DNA of 64,000 bases from Chrysemys picta bellii (GCF_011386835.1 NC_088797.1:91708264-91772263), one strand, 5' to 3'; shown: positions 36,957-48,767, counted from the stretch's first letter. Numbers and translations: made by a program. The notes: generated by a model not told the origin, from the sequence alone.

Positions 36957-38685
36957 CGCCTGGTCAGAAAAAAGGCGCGAAAGTAGTATCTGATGGACCA
37001 GGAGAAGGAGGGAGGGCGGGAGTGACGACATGGCATACAGGTACAGGAACAGGGAGAAACACAAACAACTGTCACACAGAATGGTCCCCCCAAAGATTAA
37101 ACTGGAAACCCTGGGCTTAGCAGGCCATTGATTTCACGGAGGAAGGGGAAGCAAATGAATACAGAACAAATCTATTTTTTACATCTTAAGGTGGCAGCCG
37201 ACGGTGCAGCATGAGTGATAGCCTCTCCAGTATGATGATGACGGATACCAGTCATAAAATACCATCATCTGCAAAAAGGCAAGGGGCTGCTGCTGTGTAG
37301 CAATGCAGCCCCACGTCTGCCAGCCCCACGTCCGCCAGCACCCAGCATCGCCCTCGGCCTCTTCTGGGTGCTTAGCAGACAATACTGGGCAATTGGCAGA
37401 AAATAGTATATTACGACTGGTAACCATCATCATCAAAACAGTAGCATGTCTGCCCAGGTGGCCATGATTGACAGCCATACCAGTATGACGACGATGGGTA
37501 CCAATCATAATATACCATCGCCTGCAAGGGGCTGGTGCAATGCAGCCCTACGGCTGCCAGCCCCACGACTATCACTCATGCTACACCGTCTACCGCCAAA
37601 AGGCAGTTAGCAGCTGCTGCTGTGTAGCAATGCAGTCCCACGTCTGCCGGCACCCAGAGGACATATGGTGACGGTGAGCTCAGCTGAGCTGAGCGGGCTC
37701 CATGCTTGCCGTGGTATGTTGTCTGCACAGGTAACCCAGGTAAAAAGGCGCGAATCTATTGTCTGCCGTTGCTGTGACGAGGGGGGAGGGGCCTGACGAC
37801 ATGTACCCAGAACTGCCCGCGACACTGTTTTGCATCATCCGGGCATTGGGATCTCAACCCAGAATTCAAAGAAAAGGCGCGAACCGCTTCTCGGCTCTCT
37901 GAGCTGTGGCGCAAACGTAGTATCTGACGGACTAGGGGAAGGAGGGAGGGCGGGCCGAGTGACGACATGGCGTACAGGTACAGGGAATTAAAATCAAGAA
38001 CGGTGGCTGTGCATCAGGGAGAGACACAAACAACTGTCACACAGAATGGTCCCCCCCCAAAGATTAAACTGAAAACCCTGGGTTTAGCAGGCCGTTGATT
38101 TGACGGAGGGAGGGGGAAGCAAATGAATACAGAGCAAATCTATTTTTTACATCTTAAGACGACGGTGCAGCGTGACTGATAGCCCTCGGCATCTTTCTGG
38201 GTGCTTGGCAGCAAATACGGGCCGGTGTATGACGATGGTCTTCAGGCCTATTGCACAATTGGCTGCTCAGGAAAGACTCTGCTAACGTGCGGTGACCCGA
38301 CTTGTAATAGGACGGCTAACAGTCGTAATACACCATTTACTGCCAAAAGGCAAGCCCCACGGCTGCCAGCACCCAGATCGCCGATGAAGGCTACCAGTCT
38401 ACTGCACCGTCTACCGCCAAAAGGCAGTTAGCAGCTGCTGCTGTGTAGCAATGCAGTCCCACGTCTGCCGGCACCCAGAGGACATATGGTGACGGTGAGC
38501 TCAGCTGAGCGGGCTCCATGTTGTCTGCACAGGTAACCCAGGTAACCCAGGTAAAGAGGCGCGAATCTATTGTCTGCCGTTGCTGTGACGGGGGAGGGAG
38601 GGGCCTGACGACATGTACCCAGAACCGCCCGCGACACTGTTTTGCATCATCCGGGCATTGGGATCTCAACCCAGAATTCAAAGGG
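36957..38685. repeat. tandem duplication inside Harbinger copy 1, upstream of the transposase
   Basis: Two diverged copies, about 36957-37867 and 37906-38685, share the same order of blocks: a GACGACATGGC/GTACAGG block, an ACAGAATGGTCCCCCC block (37077 and 38043), a CAAATCTATTTTTTACATC block, and an AGCTGCTGCTGTGTAGCAAT block (37611 and 38435). The latter leads into ATGTACCCAGAAC and CATCATCCGGGCATTGGGAT. Copy 2 of the transposon has this region essentially once. The sequence is non-coding; ORFs inside are artefacts. Confidence 0.75.
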
Positions 38686-38906
38686 GCGGCGGAGACTGCG
38701 GGAACTGTGGGATAGCTGTGGGATAGCTACCCATAGTGCAATGCTCCGGAAGTCGACGCTAGCCTTGTACTGTGGACACGGTCCGCCGACTAGAGCACCT
38801 AGAGCATTTTATTGTGTGGACACACACAATCGGCTGTATACAACCGATTTCAATAAAACCGGCTTCTATAAATTCGAACTAATTTCATAGTGTAGACGTA
38901 CCCTAA

Positions 38907-40200
38907 GAATTACTTCCAAGTGGATTCATTAACTCATTTGCTCTGAACATTCAAAATTTTCAGAGCAATTCTAAACCAAACATTACCACTAGATATTCTA
39001 CTCTGTTAACTTATAACATGTTTCCAGAGTGGAAATTTTTAATCATCCTGCATAATTTATCTTTGTCATATAACTAGAAAGGCATACAAGGCCAGGTATC
39101 AGGTTTCTAAATGGTCCATTTTCAGTTTATAATTCACTTTGTAAAGTAAACTTTACAGTTGTAAGAACATTGTGTCAATGCAATAAGTAGTTCTCCTGCA
39201 CCAAAAATAATGAACAATTTTTTTTTATTCTGGTTTCAACCCCACTTAGAAATTTTGCAATACCGTCTGCTAGATGTACAGCGTCAGGGTGACGATGTAT
39301 GTATGTTTGAACAGTGTGACTACAGCTTAACTAGCTTCTGATTTAGAAGCTGTTTTTTAGCCTCATACATATCTCTCAAGAATGCATAAGTGGAAGATAT
39401 GTATAACCATAAGAAGGCATATTTGGTTATGGCAGTTCAGTACTGTAGTATTCCTTATGAAAGCTATGGCAAATCTTCACAATTTTCAACATAAGTTTCA
39501 TGTGGATTTTTCTGCTAATGTGGTCTCCCTGCAAGGTATATCTTCATAAGTGTTTGTAAGGAGAAATGTATTTTTAGGGGGTTTTTGACCAACAGATTTA
39601 TCAGATGAACTATAAAATATGCTGTGTATTCAATGCATTGTATTTTTTGTTGGTCTGTTGTGGATTGATATGCCATCCTAAGCAGGAAGACTGTATAAAT
39701 AGTATATATTAGAATTTAAAATGCAGCCCTGAAATATCAATTAATTTATTAAAATAACATATCTGTACTCTACTTTGGTAAGAGTAGATAATTACCTATT
39801 TTTAGCTCCTTAGATCCAACAGTGGCACCAAATCAATTTCTGGCAGTGTATCTTAAGAGAAAAACCCAAGACACACTATTAATTTAATATAATTCAATAA
39901 GAGACCCATATTCTCTTCTCTCTCCATGATAATCAAGATTTATAGATTTGGTTGGCAGGTGTTTTAAAATGCAAAACCTTTTAACATCAAATTCCCTAGT
40001 ACTCACTGATCAAGGTTTCTCTTGAAGTCAGTGAGTAAAAAAAGATTTATCAGGATCACATTATAGGTGTTATCCAAAAGAGGATTCTAAAAACAAGCCT
40101 AGCAATGTTGTCTAGTTGATAGGCTTTCACCATTCTTGATAATGAAACATGCAAGCATGTATTGGACAGCATCAAAAAAGGGGATGGTGTCCTTCCTCTG
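38907..40200. other. intronic sequence, nothing recognised
   Basis: AT-rich, without supported features. Confidence 0.4.
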
Positions 40201-40201
40201 A

Positions 40202-40533
40202 GGTTGTCAATTAATTGCAGCTCCGTGGGTAGTAGGAGAACTGAAACCTCTGGCGCAGCTCTGGAGGTGGAGGGGGGCTGCAGCAGCTGCCACTTGCAAC
40301 TTCCTGGACAGTGGAGGGGCTGGAGCCCCTAACCTCTGAGCCCCATGCCCCGAGTGGGGGCGGAAGCCTCGTGCCACACTCCGAGAGGGGCTGGAGCCCC
40401 CAGCCCTGACCCTATATTTGAAAATATAGTAAACCCCCAAAATATTTAAATAAGTGGTATTCAAATATTGTTTAACAGTGTGATTAAAACGGTGATTAAT
40501 CACAAGTATTTTTTTAAAATTGTTTGACAGCCC
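40202..40533. mobile_element. non-autonomous DNA transposon with TIRs
   Basis: The left end reads GGTTGTCAATTAATTGCAG and the right end, reverse-complemented, GGGCTGTCAAACAATTTT. The subterminal part contains GATTAAAACGGTGATTAATC, an AT-rich palindromic motif common in such elements. The interior is GC-rich with GGGGCTGGAGCCCC units (about 40315 and 40386). No target duplication is clear. Confidence 0.55.
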
Positions 40534-42551
40534 AACCTTCCACTGTTGGAACTAGCCATTGACTGAGGCACCAAGCAGCCTAAATGAACCAGTAGTCTAA
40601 TTTGGGTTGTCAGTTTCTGTTGTAAATAAGTATGATTCAGATTCCCTTGGTGTATTTTAGCACAACAATAGAATAGGTGTGATATGCTACTATTTTATTG
40701 CTCTTGAGAATTAATGAGAATCTTATATATTCAGGATTCTACCCTTTTGCTACCTGGACTATCAAACATCTCAACATGATGTTCACTTGTATCAAACTTA
40801 TTTATTTAAAATCACTTCATAATGCTAAAAAAGCTAAAGCAAAGCAGCACCTCTCCCATCCACAGATACACAGAAATTAATGCTAGAATAGCTCCCACAA
40901 CAACGCCAAACCACACTCACCTCAACCTGTCTCAAATACTTCCTCATGCTAGATGGACTGCAGCATACCTGACAGTGAAGAGTTTCAGTCCAGTTTGGAT
41001 CATGAAGTGGTATCAATTCCAAAACCAGGGCAACCTGCCAGCATACACTGAGTGTGTTCAAAATCTAGCATCTCTACTGATTTCAGCTCAAGGAGCAGCC
41101 TATGGAGATAGAGGTGATCTCTCAAATTGGCAGGTCCCAGGATGTTAGAGCTTTATATTTCAAAAACAATGCTCTAAACGGTACCTGCTGTTACAGATAA
41201 CTGCTGTAGATTCTTGAGCATTTGCTTCTGTTGAGATAAAAGGACGACTATTTATAAGTGGGTAGTCCCATGGTGCATGAAACAGCAGTTTATTTCCTGT
41301 TGGCTGGAAGCCAGCAGAAGGAGATGTGAGAAAAGTAGGAGAGGCAGTGACCCCTGGTAGCTGGGAGAATGAACTGCAGAGACACCTTTATTCAGTCACA
41401 GTTGTCTGTGTAGGATTCCAACATGATTGTGCGGTTATGGAATTGGGAGTACCAATGGTCATTTTGTGATTATCACCTCCATTGTACACCTCGATTTGAA
41501 GACTATGGAAAAAGAAGCCTACACACAATATGGCAAATGATCTATTTTTTATTGTAGGCAGTAAACAGATAATCTATTTAATATCATCTGCATTCCAGAA
41601 TTAGAAATAACTCCTGCTTTTCCTTTGTCTGTTCCACTGATACAGATGCAAATGTATCTCCTTGCTTCTTTTGGTAAGAATAATGATGTCCTTATCTTTG
41701 TCATAGAAGACACTTTGGGAGGTATTCCAGCCTTTCCAATTCCAGCAATTTTAGTAAATTTCTTGCAGAATATGTTTAATCACTCAGTATTTAGCCCTTC
41801 TTATCATATGTGCAGTAGATAATGTTCATAACAGCCTCTGGGACAACTAAATATGTTCTCAGTGCATATTACAGATTTTGGGATTGTTTCTACAGTTCTT
41901 AAAGTTGCAGGGAGCTTTAATGACTTTAAAAAATAAATAAATTCCTGGTCCAGGCTATATTTTCAGAATAACTGATTTCTCTCTCTCTCTCTCTCTCTCC
42001 CTTTTTTTTTTTTTTTTTTTTTTAAAGAAAGCCAAGGAAGCTCAAAAGCAAGATAATATATATTTTTCAGGCACATATAGTAAGGGTTGGTTAACACAAG
42101 GCTACCAACCTTGCAATTATAGAGTGTTTCCTAGGTGCTAGGAACCCTAACCCACCTAGACAGGCTATAATACTAATGTAAGTAAACACTTGGGCATTGA
42201 CTTTGGGCATTGACTTCATTATCGAAGTGCTGTTATAAATCCTGCTCCTCCAGTACAGCTAGCATTGAGTAACAGATACACACTTTGGCTTTATTTTATT
42301 TTATGTATTTCTATTATCACTTTTGATTTGCTTAGTCTTCCATAACAACTAATATACAGAACATGCTTGAAAATTTTTTGCTATAAAAGTAAAGTTATTA
42401 ATTTTAACCTCATAATTTTTAACCATGTGGCCTTGTTATACACAGAAAATTTATGTAAGGCACCTATGAAGCTTTATAATGTGGTCCACTTAAGTACTCG
42501 TAAATGTTAATATTATGTGACAAATAAAGTGTTTGTCATAATAGTCCCTTT
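40534..42551. other. intronic sequence with a CT/T tract
   Basis: No gene recognised. A (CT)n run followed by poly(T) lies at 41979-42023. Confidence 0.45.
41979..42023. repeat. (CT)n-poly(T) tract
   Basis: About eleven CT units then a run of about 22 T. Confidence 0.9.
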
Positions 42552-42559
42552 ATATATAT

Positions 42560-42716
42560 CAGTGGTGCTCAACATATTTACCATTGTAGGCCACATATGC
42601 AGCTCTCTGTGCTATGTGGGCCGTATCCACACAATGTATATGCTAGCTGTATGGCCCTGAGGATGTCACATGGACCACAGCTGCGTGCTGATTGGCCCAT
42701 GGGTTGAGAACCACTA
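42560..42716. mobile_element. hAT/Charlie-type MITE, 157 bp
   Basis: The left end reads CAGTGGTGCTCAACA and the right end, reverse-complemented, TAGTGGTTCTCAACCCATGG. The 8-bp sequence ATATATAT flanks both sides (42552-42559 and 42717-42724), a perfect but low-complexity duplication. No coding capacity. Confidence 0.8.
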
Positions 42717-42724
42717 ATATATAT

Positions 42725-43790
42725 TTGTATATATCTATATAGATAATATGAGAGAGAGAGAGTTTGAACATCTTAATTTTTCAATTTTTTTGTCTTGATT
42801 GTCCAACTATCTCTAATGATAGATCACATTATGATTGCTTAGGTTATTAATTATCTCATAAGGTTAGATTGTTGGGAATATACTTTCATTTGTATGTAAG
42901 GGGCTATATATAGTCGTCCCACCCAAAGAGGAAGTACAGAAAGGCTTGTGACTCAGAGGCACCCTTCTGAGTCACAGCCCTTCTGGAGTTCCTTTTTTGC
43001 CCAAGGGCAAGGAATATGAAGGTCTGCCAGCTGATAAATAATTGGGCATAGAGTCTTGGCTTTGTATACTCTCCTTCGACTTGCTCATGAAGGGGGAGTG
43101 GCAACCACATGGAAACTCTCCTGTTCTTCCCTTCCCTTCCCTCTCCCTTCACCCCGCCCCCCCCCCCCCCAGTACAAGTATGGTCTTCATTGCTACATAG
43201 GAACAATCAACAATCTAGGTCATAATGAATGTTTCTCATGTCAACAATTTAAATAATCCATTTTATTCATGCAAAAATAAATGTTTATGTATTTTTAATT
43301 CACCAGCTAACTTTCCCAAAGATAGGAAAAGGCACTAGTCCTCAAGAAGGCCAACAACAACAACAAAATGAATTTCCTAGACTGATATTTTAGAGAGGCT
43401 GTATAATGAGCCAAAAAAAAAAGTATTAGAAAAATAAAGATCAGGAAATAATCAGATCACAATACCTTCAAAACTCTGTTTAATTTTCCCCGAAAACTTT
43501 CCAGAAAAAAAAGTTCCCTGCAAATCAATGTGGCATATGACATTTCTGAAAAATGGGTTTCTTTTGGAGGAGGTGATGGAAGTTGAAAATATTGCTGATA
43601 ATTGTGAGCTGTTTTCAGCCTTAACTATGGAGCAGTTACTATCCACCCATAGTATTATCTACAGATTTCAGACATGTAACTCAGAGCAAATACTGATCAA
43701 CACATTTTTCATTTTTCATGATAATACCTATGAATAAGTACAGCATGGAATTAATTAGAGTAATTTGACTAAGCTGTAACCGAAAGGGCA
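42725..43790. other. intronic sequence, nothing recognised
   Basis: No supported gene. It contains an AGAG tract near 42750 and a C-run at 43157-43170. Confidence 0.4.
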
Positions 43791-43835
43791 GCAGCTGGGT
43801 GCTTGAAAACAGATGGTATTACTGATCTGAATAGA

Positions 43836-43912
43836 TTCGATCTTGACTAATTTTCAAAGCTAAGCAACACCGGGCGTGGTTATTGCAGTACTTTGTGTGG
43901 GTGATCATAAGC
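43836..43912 (+). repeat. 5S rRNA-derived sequence (SINE head or pseudogene)
   Basis: The segment reads TTTTCAAAGCTAAGCAACAC then CGGGCGTGGTTATTGCAGTA and CTTTGTGTGGGTGATCAT. It matches in order the 5S internal control region, which I recall as GGAAGCTAAGCAGGGTCGGG then CTGGTTAGTACTTGGATGGG, with about 25 percent differences and a small insertion. No 5S ends are intact. A 5S-headed SINE (SINE3 or AmnSINE type) or a lone pseudogene are the options. Confidence 0.5.
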
Positions 43913-44388
43913 ATATGTAGGCCCAAATTCACTCCTGGTGTTAGCAGGTGCAATAAGTTTCAAGTTCATGGAGTAATGCTCATTCTATCTCTTATAATGC
44001 CTATCACTGTGGTAACTGAATTTGTCCTTTAGTGTTGTTGGCTTCTCTGTATTAGCAACTGTAATGACTGTATATACAGGCATATATGTAGTATTGGGTT
44101 ACATTCCTCCTTCTGTTATCTCTCTATGGGCTTCAGCAAAATGGAAAGTGAAAAAAAAAATATTAGCCAGCAACTATGTAGACATTGACTTTGGTACTGT
44201 TGTAAATTAAGCAAAATAGAGCCTTGTCAATAATTCTCAAGATAGCATTCCCCTATCTGGAAAAGGTAGCTCCATGGGCTGAAATCCTGCCCCCTCCCAA
44301 TATCGAGGGTAGGACCAGGGCCGGCTCCAGGCACCAGCCGACCAAGCATGTGCTTGGGGCGGCACCTTGGGGCAGGGCGGCGCTCGAT

Positions 44389-44412
44389 TTTTTATTTATT
44401 TATTTATTTATT
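44389..44412. repeat. (TTTA)n short tandem repeat
   Basis: Five to six TTTA units within the hAT element next to the GC array. Confidence 0.75.
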
Positions 44413-44760
44413 TGGATTTGGCGGCGCGGTGCTCGGAGGGGGGGGGCTTCGGGCGGCGCTCGGAGGGAGGGCGGGGGCTTCGGGCGGTGCTCGGGGGGTG
44501 CAGGGCTTCAGGCGGCGTGGTGCTCGGGGGGGGCGGGGGCTTCGGGCGGCGCGGTGCTTGGGGGGGTGGGGCTTTGGGCGGCGTGGTGCTCGGGGGGGCG
44601 GGGCCGTGGCAGGTGGGGGCTGGCGTGGTGCGGCGCTTAGAGGGGGGGACGGGGGCTTTGGGCGGCGTGGCGCTTGGAGGGGGTGGGGCTTCAGGTAGCG
44701 TGGTGTTGGGGAGACAGGGATTTTGGTGACGCTCGCAGGGGGGGGGGTATGGCGGGGCGG
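44412..44760. repeat. GC-rich minisatellite inside the hAT
   Basis: About ten irregular copies of a unit of roughly 30-40 bp with the core GGGCTTCGGGCGGCGCGGTG then a run of G. Overlapping ORFs of 116-153 codons on both strands are composition artefacts. Confidence 0.8.
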
Positions 44761-44816
44761 TGCTCTTCTTTTTTGCCTGGGGCAGCAAAAAAGTTAGAGC
44801 CGGCCCTGGGTAGGAC

Positions 44817-47004
44817 TTTTTGATGTAGCATGCATTCTGCAGTGAAACTGCCCTGTTTTGAGGGTGCAAGGAATTTTTATCTAAGGAAGGGAGGAACCAG
44901 ATTTGAGGGAGTGGTAGTTCAGGGAGATTCTAATCTAGGGTTCAAAGCAAAGTTAAAGGGTAGAGTGACTTGTGGGTGAAAGATGTAACAGGTGAGGGTG
45001 AAGAGAAACAAAGGTTCTGAACTGGGAGGAGGACGGGTTGGATTGGGAGGCTTGAGTATAGGGGGAATGTAGTCAGTTAGTGAGTGAGGATATGAGTGAA
45101 TTGGCAGTGGGGGCATGTGGTATAGTAGAGCTAGGTTGGCAGGGAAGAGGTTGGGACTAGGAGAGAACAATGAAAGGATCAGAGAGAGCTAGGCTCTGTT
45201 TTCTCCCAGTTTGCCTTTTCTGTAAAGCATCAAAATTTTTCATTCTGGGGGCACTTTTTCTTTACACTTCTCTCTGATGCCTCCAACCAATGTTTCTTTT
45301 TGAATATATAATCGATCTGCTGGGGTGGAGATTGCTACCTGCAGCCTCCCCAGTTATTTGGGGTACTTGCTGCTTCTGAATTTTGGTTTAGTTAAAAAGA
45401 TAAAAAACATAGCCAGGAAAGTGTGTTGGATAATCCATATTGTATTTTCTGTCTGTCTTTCTCCTTATACATTTACCCCTTGCTATTTTATTTCTGAGGT
45501 GATTGAGATATGGCCGTTCCTTCTGTGCATGTCAGGATTTAGACCTTTGGGCTGGGCCTAAATCATCATTTGCCAACTTACATTAAATTTAAAAGACCTA
45601 AATAACAAAACTAAAGTAAACCATATTTTCATCCAACACTGTGATGAACATTCTTGGACAAGAGACCTGAATGAAACTTTGCTGGGCTTGGTTTGTGATA
45701 CTATTAATGAATCAAACTCCACATTTCATTTTGCAGCTGTTGGAAGTGAACCAACCCCTGCTGGTTTGCTTGTATGTTTCAGATGTAGAAGCTGTAACTT
45801 CTAAATGGAACATGGCCCCTTCTTCCCCAGCAAGATGCTCTCTTCCTATCTATCCAGCCCCTTGATCCTAGAAACCTCTCCAAACTTAAAGATAAAATGG
45901 AAATTCCTGAGGTAATTGTTGGGGAAAAAACAAAGGATTGATGAAGTAAACAAGTTAGTTAGCTGGAGAGGATGTTTATATAGGGATCATGGTTAATACG
46001 GCATGAATATTCTTCTATTATGTTTATAGAACATATTAGGCCTCAATCTTAGGCCATGTTTGAGTGTGTTTGAGGGCTGTAGCAAATATTTTGCACACCT
46101 CTACCGTATGGTAATCAGATAATGTGGCGAGAGTACAATATAAGGGCACAGATAGACTCAACAGGCACTGAGTAGTTTCTTATCTACATATTTTCAGATG
46201 TTATCAGCCTTCACTAGTGTTTTCTGTCCCAGATTCATCTTTCTTTGGGGTTTTGTGGACTGAATACAGAATGCCCAATTATTCTGTAAATTAACTGACT
46301 TTTCACTTTTTAGTCTCTGGTGTGCAGAATTCCCAATATTCAAAAAGGAGAAAGAAAAAGGTTATGAGGTGGGGGAAGAGAGGAGAAAGAGTGTGAAATA
46401 ATAGTTCATACCTTTCAGGGGAAATGTGTGTTGTTAATTTTTCTTTCTTTCTGCTAGTAAATGCAGTTTGGTTTATAGAAACAAACATAAAACAGACTGT
46501 GCAGTTTAAAAAGCCTCTGGGAACTTGGAGCTTTCTTAGTCTGATACGAGATGAGAATGTGTGATTTCCACTAACAATGCCTTGTTCTCTTCCTTTCATT
46601 CAATATAACTTTGTATGTGATGCAGACAGTCCAGCAGACTTTAAATAGCCATTAAATCACTGGACACTGCTACTGTCAGATACTGGTGGATAAATTGTTG
46701 TTGTTTGATTTTTTTAAATGTAATTATCAAGTAGCAAATAGGCAATGCATAGAGTGATAGATTCTGAGATAAGTTAGGATACTGAATTACATACTGGAGG
46801 CTTGGGAGATTTAAAAGTCATATAATGGCTGCTATTAACATATTTCCTACTTTGGTAATGCATAAAATTACTGTATTCTGGGGAAATTACTGTAAGGTCA
46901 TATATATACAGCACAATTATCCTTTAATTTACCACGGAATGGTTTCATTCCATTGACTTTATATGAGGTACGCTGTACACTGCTGGAAGTAAGGATATGA
47001 CTAC
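44817..47004. other. intronic sequence, nothing recognised
   Basis: About 2.2 kb without a supported gene or repeat family. Confidence 0.4.
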
Positions 47005-47350
47005 ACTAGAACTGGGCAAATAGCTAATTTTTCAGTTGGTGGAAGTTCTGAAAAATTGGGGGGAAAATCAGTTAATCTTGAACTTAATCTGAAATTGGAC
47101 ATTTTAATGCATAAAAAAAGGGGATTCAAACCTGGGTCTCGCACATTCCAGGGAAGGGCCCTAATCACTGGGCTAAAGGTTATAAAGGTATGAAAAGTGG
47201 CAGTAGCATCACCCTTCCTCCTCCTCCTCCTTGCTGTTTTATGAATGGCTGAAATTATTTGTCTTAAATTTGCAGATAGCTTTATGTCAGTCAAAACTAC
47301 ATTTTTCATCAAATAAACTATTCATCAGGAAAATGTCATGCAGTTCTAGT
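47005..47350. mobile_element. non-autonomous element with 10-bp inverted ends and tRNA-like interior
   Basis: The ends are ACTAGAACTG and CAGTTCTAGT, a perfect inverted repeat 346 bp apart. The interior includes a tRNA-like antisense segment at 47121-47180: GGGATTCAAACCTGGGTCTC (B-box side) and CACTGGGCTAA (A-box side). No clear target duplication. It could be a DNA transposon that acquired a tRNA-like sequence, or a SINE within an older inverted repeat. Confidence 0.5.
47121..47180 (-). repeat. tRNA-derived SINE-like segment
   Basis: The minus strand shows TTAGCCCAGTGATTAGGGC (A-box-like) and GGTTTGAATCCCC (B-box-like), the spacing of a tRNA gene internal promoter. The arms do not fold into a full tRNA cloverleaf by eye, so this is a tRNA-derived repeat, not a gene. 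Confidence 0.55.
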
Positions 47351-47489
47351 CTACCTAGAAAAAGCTGTGGCTGGTTTAGCCTACCTGAGCTAACTTGAAT
47401 CCAACTAGTGAAGGTAACAATAGCAGTGAAAATAGCTCAGTGTGGGCTTCAAAGCAGGCTAATGAGGCGAGTATGTGCCCAGGGTCTAT

Positions 47490-47571
47490 GCTATGTTTAC
47501 ACTACCCATGCTGATGCCTCACTTGGGTAAGCTAGCCTGTGCACGGCTTTTACTGTGTAGACATGACCTAA
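47490..47571. mobile_element. MITE fragment beside Harbinger copy 2
   Basis: The segment runs from TATGTTTACACTACCCATGC to TTACTGTGTAGACATGACC, roughly inverted ends with the TGTCTACAC-like core. Harbinger copy 2 starts at the next base after TAA, so it landed at or next to the end of this older element. Confidence 0.5.
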
Positions 47572-48767
47572 GGGTATGTCTACACTACGAAATTAGTTCG
47601 AATTTATAGAAGCCGGTTTTATAGAAATCTGTTGTATACAGCCGATTGTGTGTGTCCCCACATAAAATGCTCTAAGTGCTCTAGTCGGCAGACCACGTCC
47701 ACAGTACTGAGGCTAGCGTCGACTTCCGGAGCATTGCACTATGGGTAGCTATCCCACAGCTATCCCACAGTTCCCGCAGTCTCCGCCGCCCATTGGAATT
47801 CTGGGTTGAGATCCCAATGCCCGGATGATGCAAAACAGTGTCGCGGGAGGTTCTGGGTACATGTCGTCAGGCCCCTCCCCCTCCGTCACAGCAACGGCAG
47901 ACAATAGATTCGCGCCTTTTTACCTGGGTTACCTGTGCAGACAACATACCACGGCAAGCATGGAGCCCGCTCAGCTCAGCTGAGCTCACCGTCACCATAT
48001 GTCCTCTGGGTGCCGGCAGACGTGGGACTGCATTGCTACACAGCAGCAGCTGCTAACTGCCTTTTGGCGGTAGACGGTGTAGCATGACTAATAGCCGTGG
48101 GGCTGGCAGCCGTAGGGCTGCATTGCACCAGCCCCTTGCCTTTTGGTAGAAGATGGTATATTACGACTGGTATCCGTCGTCGTCATACTGCAGTGGCTGT
48201 CAATCATGGGCACCTGGGCAGACATGCTACTGTCTCGATGATGATGGCTATCAGTCGTAGTATACTATTTTCTGCCAATTGCCCAGTATTGTCTGCTAAG
48301 CACCCAGAAGAGGCCGAGGGCGATCTGGGTGCTGGCAGACGTGGGGCTGGCAGACGTGGGGCTGCATTGTTACACAGCAGCAGCCCCTTGCCTTTTGGTA
48401 GAAGATGGTATATTACGACTGGTATCCATCGTCATCGTACTGCAGAGGCTATCAGTCATGCTGCACCGTCGGCTGCCAGCTTAAGATGTAAAAAATAGAT
48501 TTGTTCTGTATTCATTTGCTTCCCCTCCCTCCGTGAAATCAACGGCCTGCTAAACCCAGGCTTTTCAGTTTAATCTTTGGGGGGACTATTCTGTGTGACA
48601 GTTGTTTGTGTTTCTCCCTGATGCACAGCCACCTTTCTTGATTTTAATTCCCTGTATCTGTACGCCATGTCGTCACTCGCCCTCCCGCCCTCCCTCCATC
48701 TCCTGGTCCGTCAGATACTAGTTTCGTGCCTTTTTTCAGACCAGGCGCCATAGCTAGCACTGGGATC

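Larger units (their letters stand above)
33361..38903. mobile_element. full-length Harbinger DNA transposon, copy 1, 5.5 kb
   Basis: The left end reads GGCATGGTCTACACTACGGG and the right end, reverse-complemented, GGGTACGTCTACACTATGAA, so the termini share GTCTACACTA. The right flank is TAA (38904-38906) and the left TGA, consistent with a one-base change in a Harbinger 3-bp TWA duplication. It carries two convergent genes, a spliced Myb/SANT-like protein (+) and a DDE transposase (-), both open. A duplicated non-coding block lies upstream of the transposase (36957-38685). This gene pair in a TWA-flanked element defines PIF/Harbinger. Confidence 0.93.
44316..44808. mobile_element. non-autonomous hAT transposon, 493 bp, with GC minisatellite
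   Basis: The ends are CAGGGCCGGCTC and GAGCCGGCCCTG, a perfect 12-bp inverted repeat. A perfect 8-bp duplication GGTAGGAC lies at 44308-44315 and 44809-44816. It is the same family as 19108-19361, with shared subterminal GGCACCAGCCGACCAAGCA and TTTTTTGCCTGGGGC. The extra length comes from a GC-rich tandem array in the middle. Confidence 0.93.

Noticed and set aside
43836..43912. Functional 5S rRNA gene
   Set aside because: Too diverged, incomplete at both ends and without a T-run terminator at the right place.
44224..44869. ORFs of 116-153 codons rich in Gly, Arg or Pro
   Set aside because: Products of the GC-rich tandem array in a hAT element; no codon structure or conserved motif.
47121..47180. 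Functional tRNA gene
   Set aside because: A and B boxes are degenerate and no full cloverleaf with paired acceptor arms is seen; a SINE-like origin fits better.
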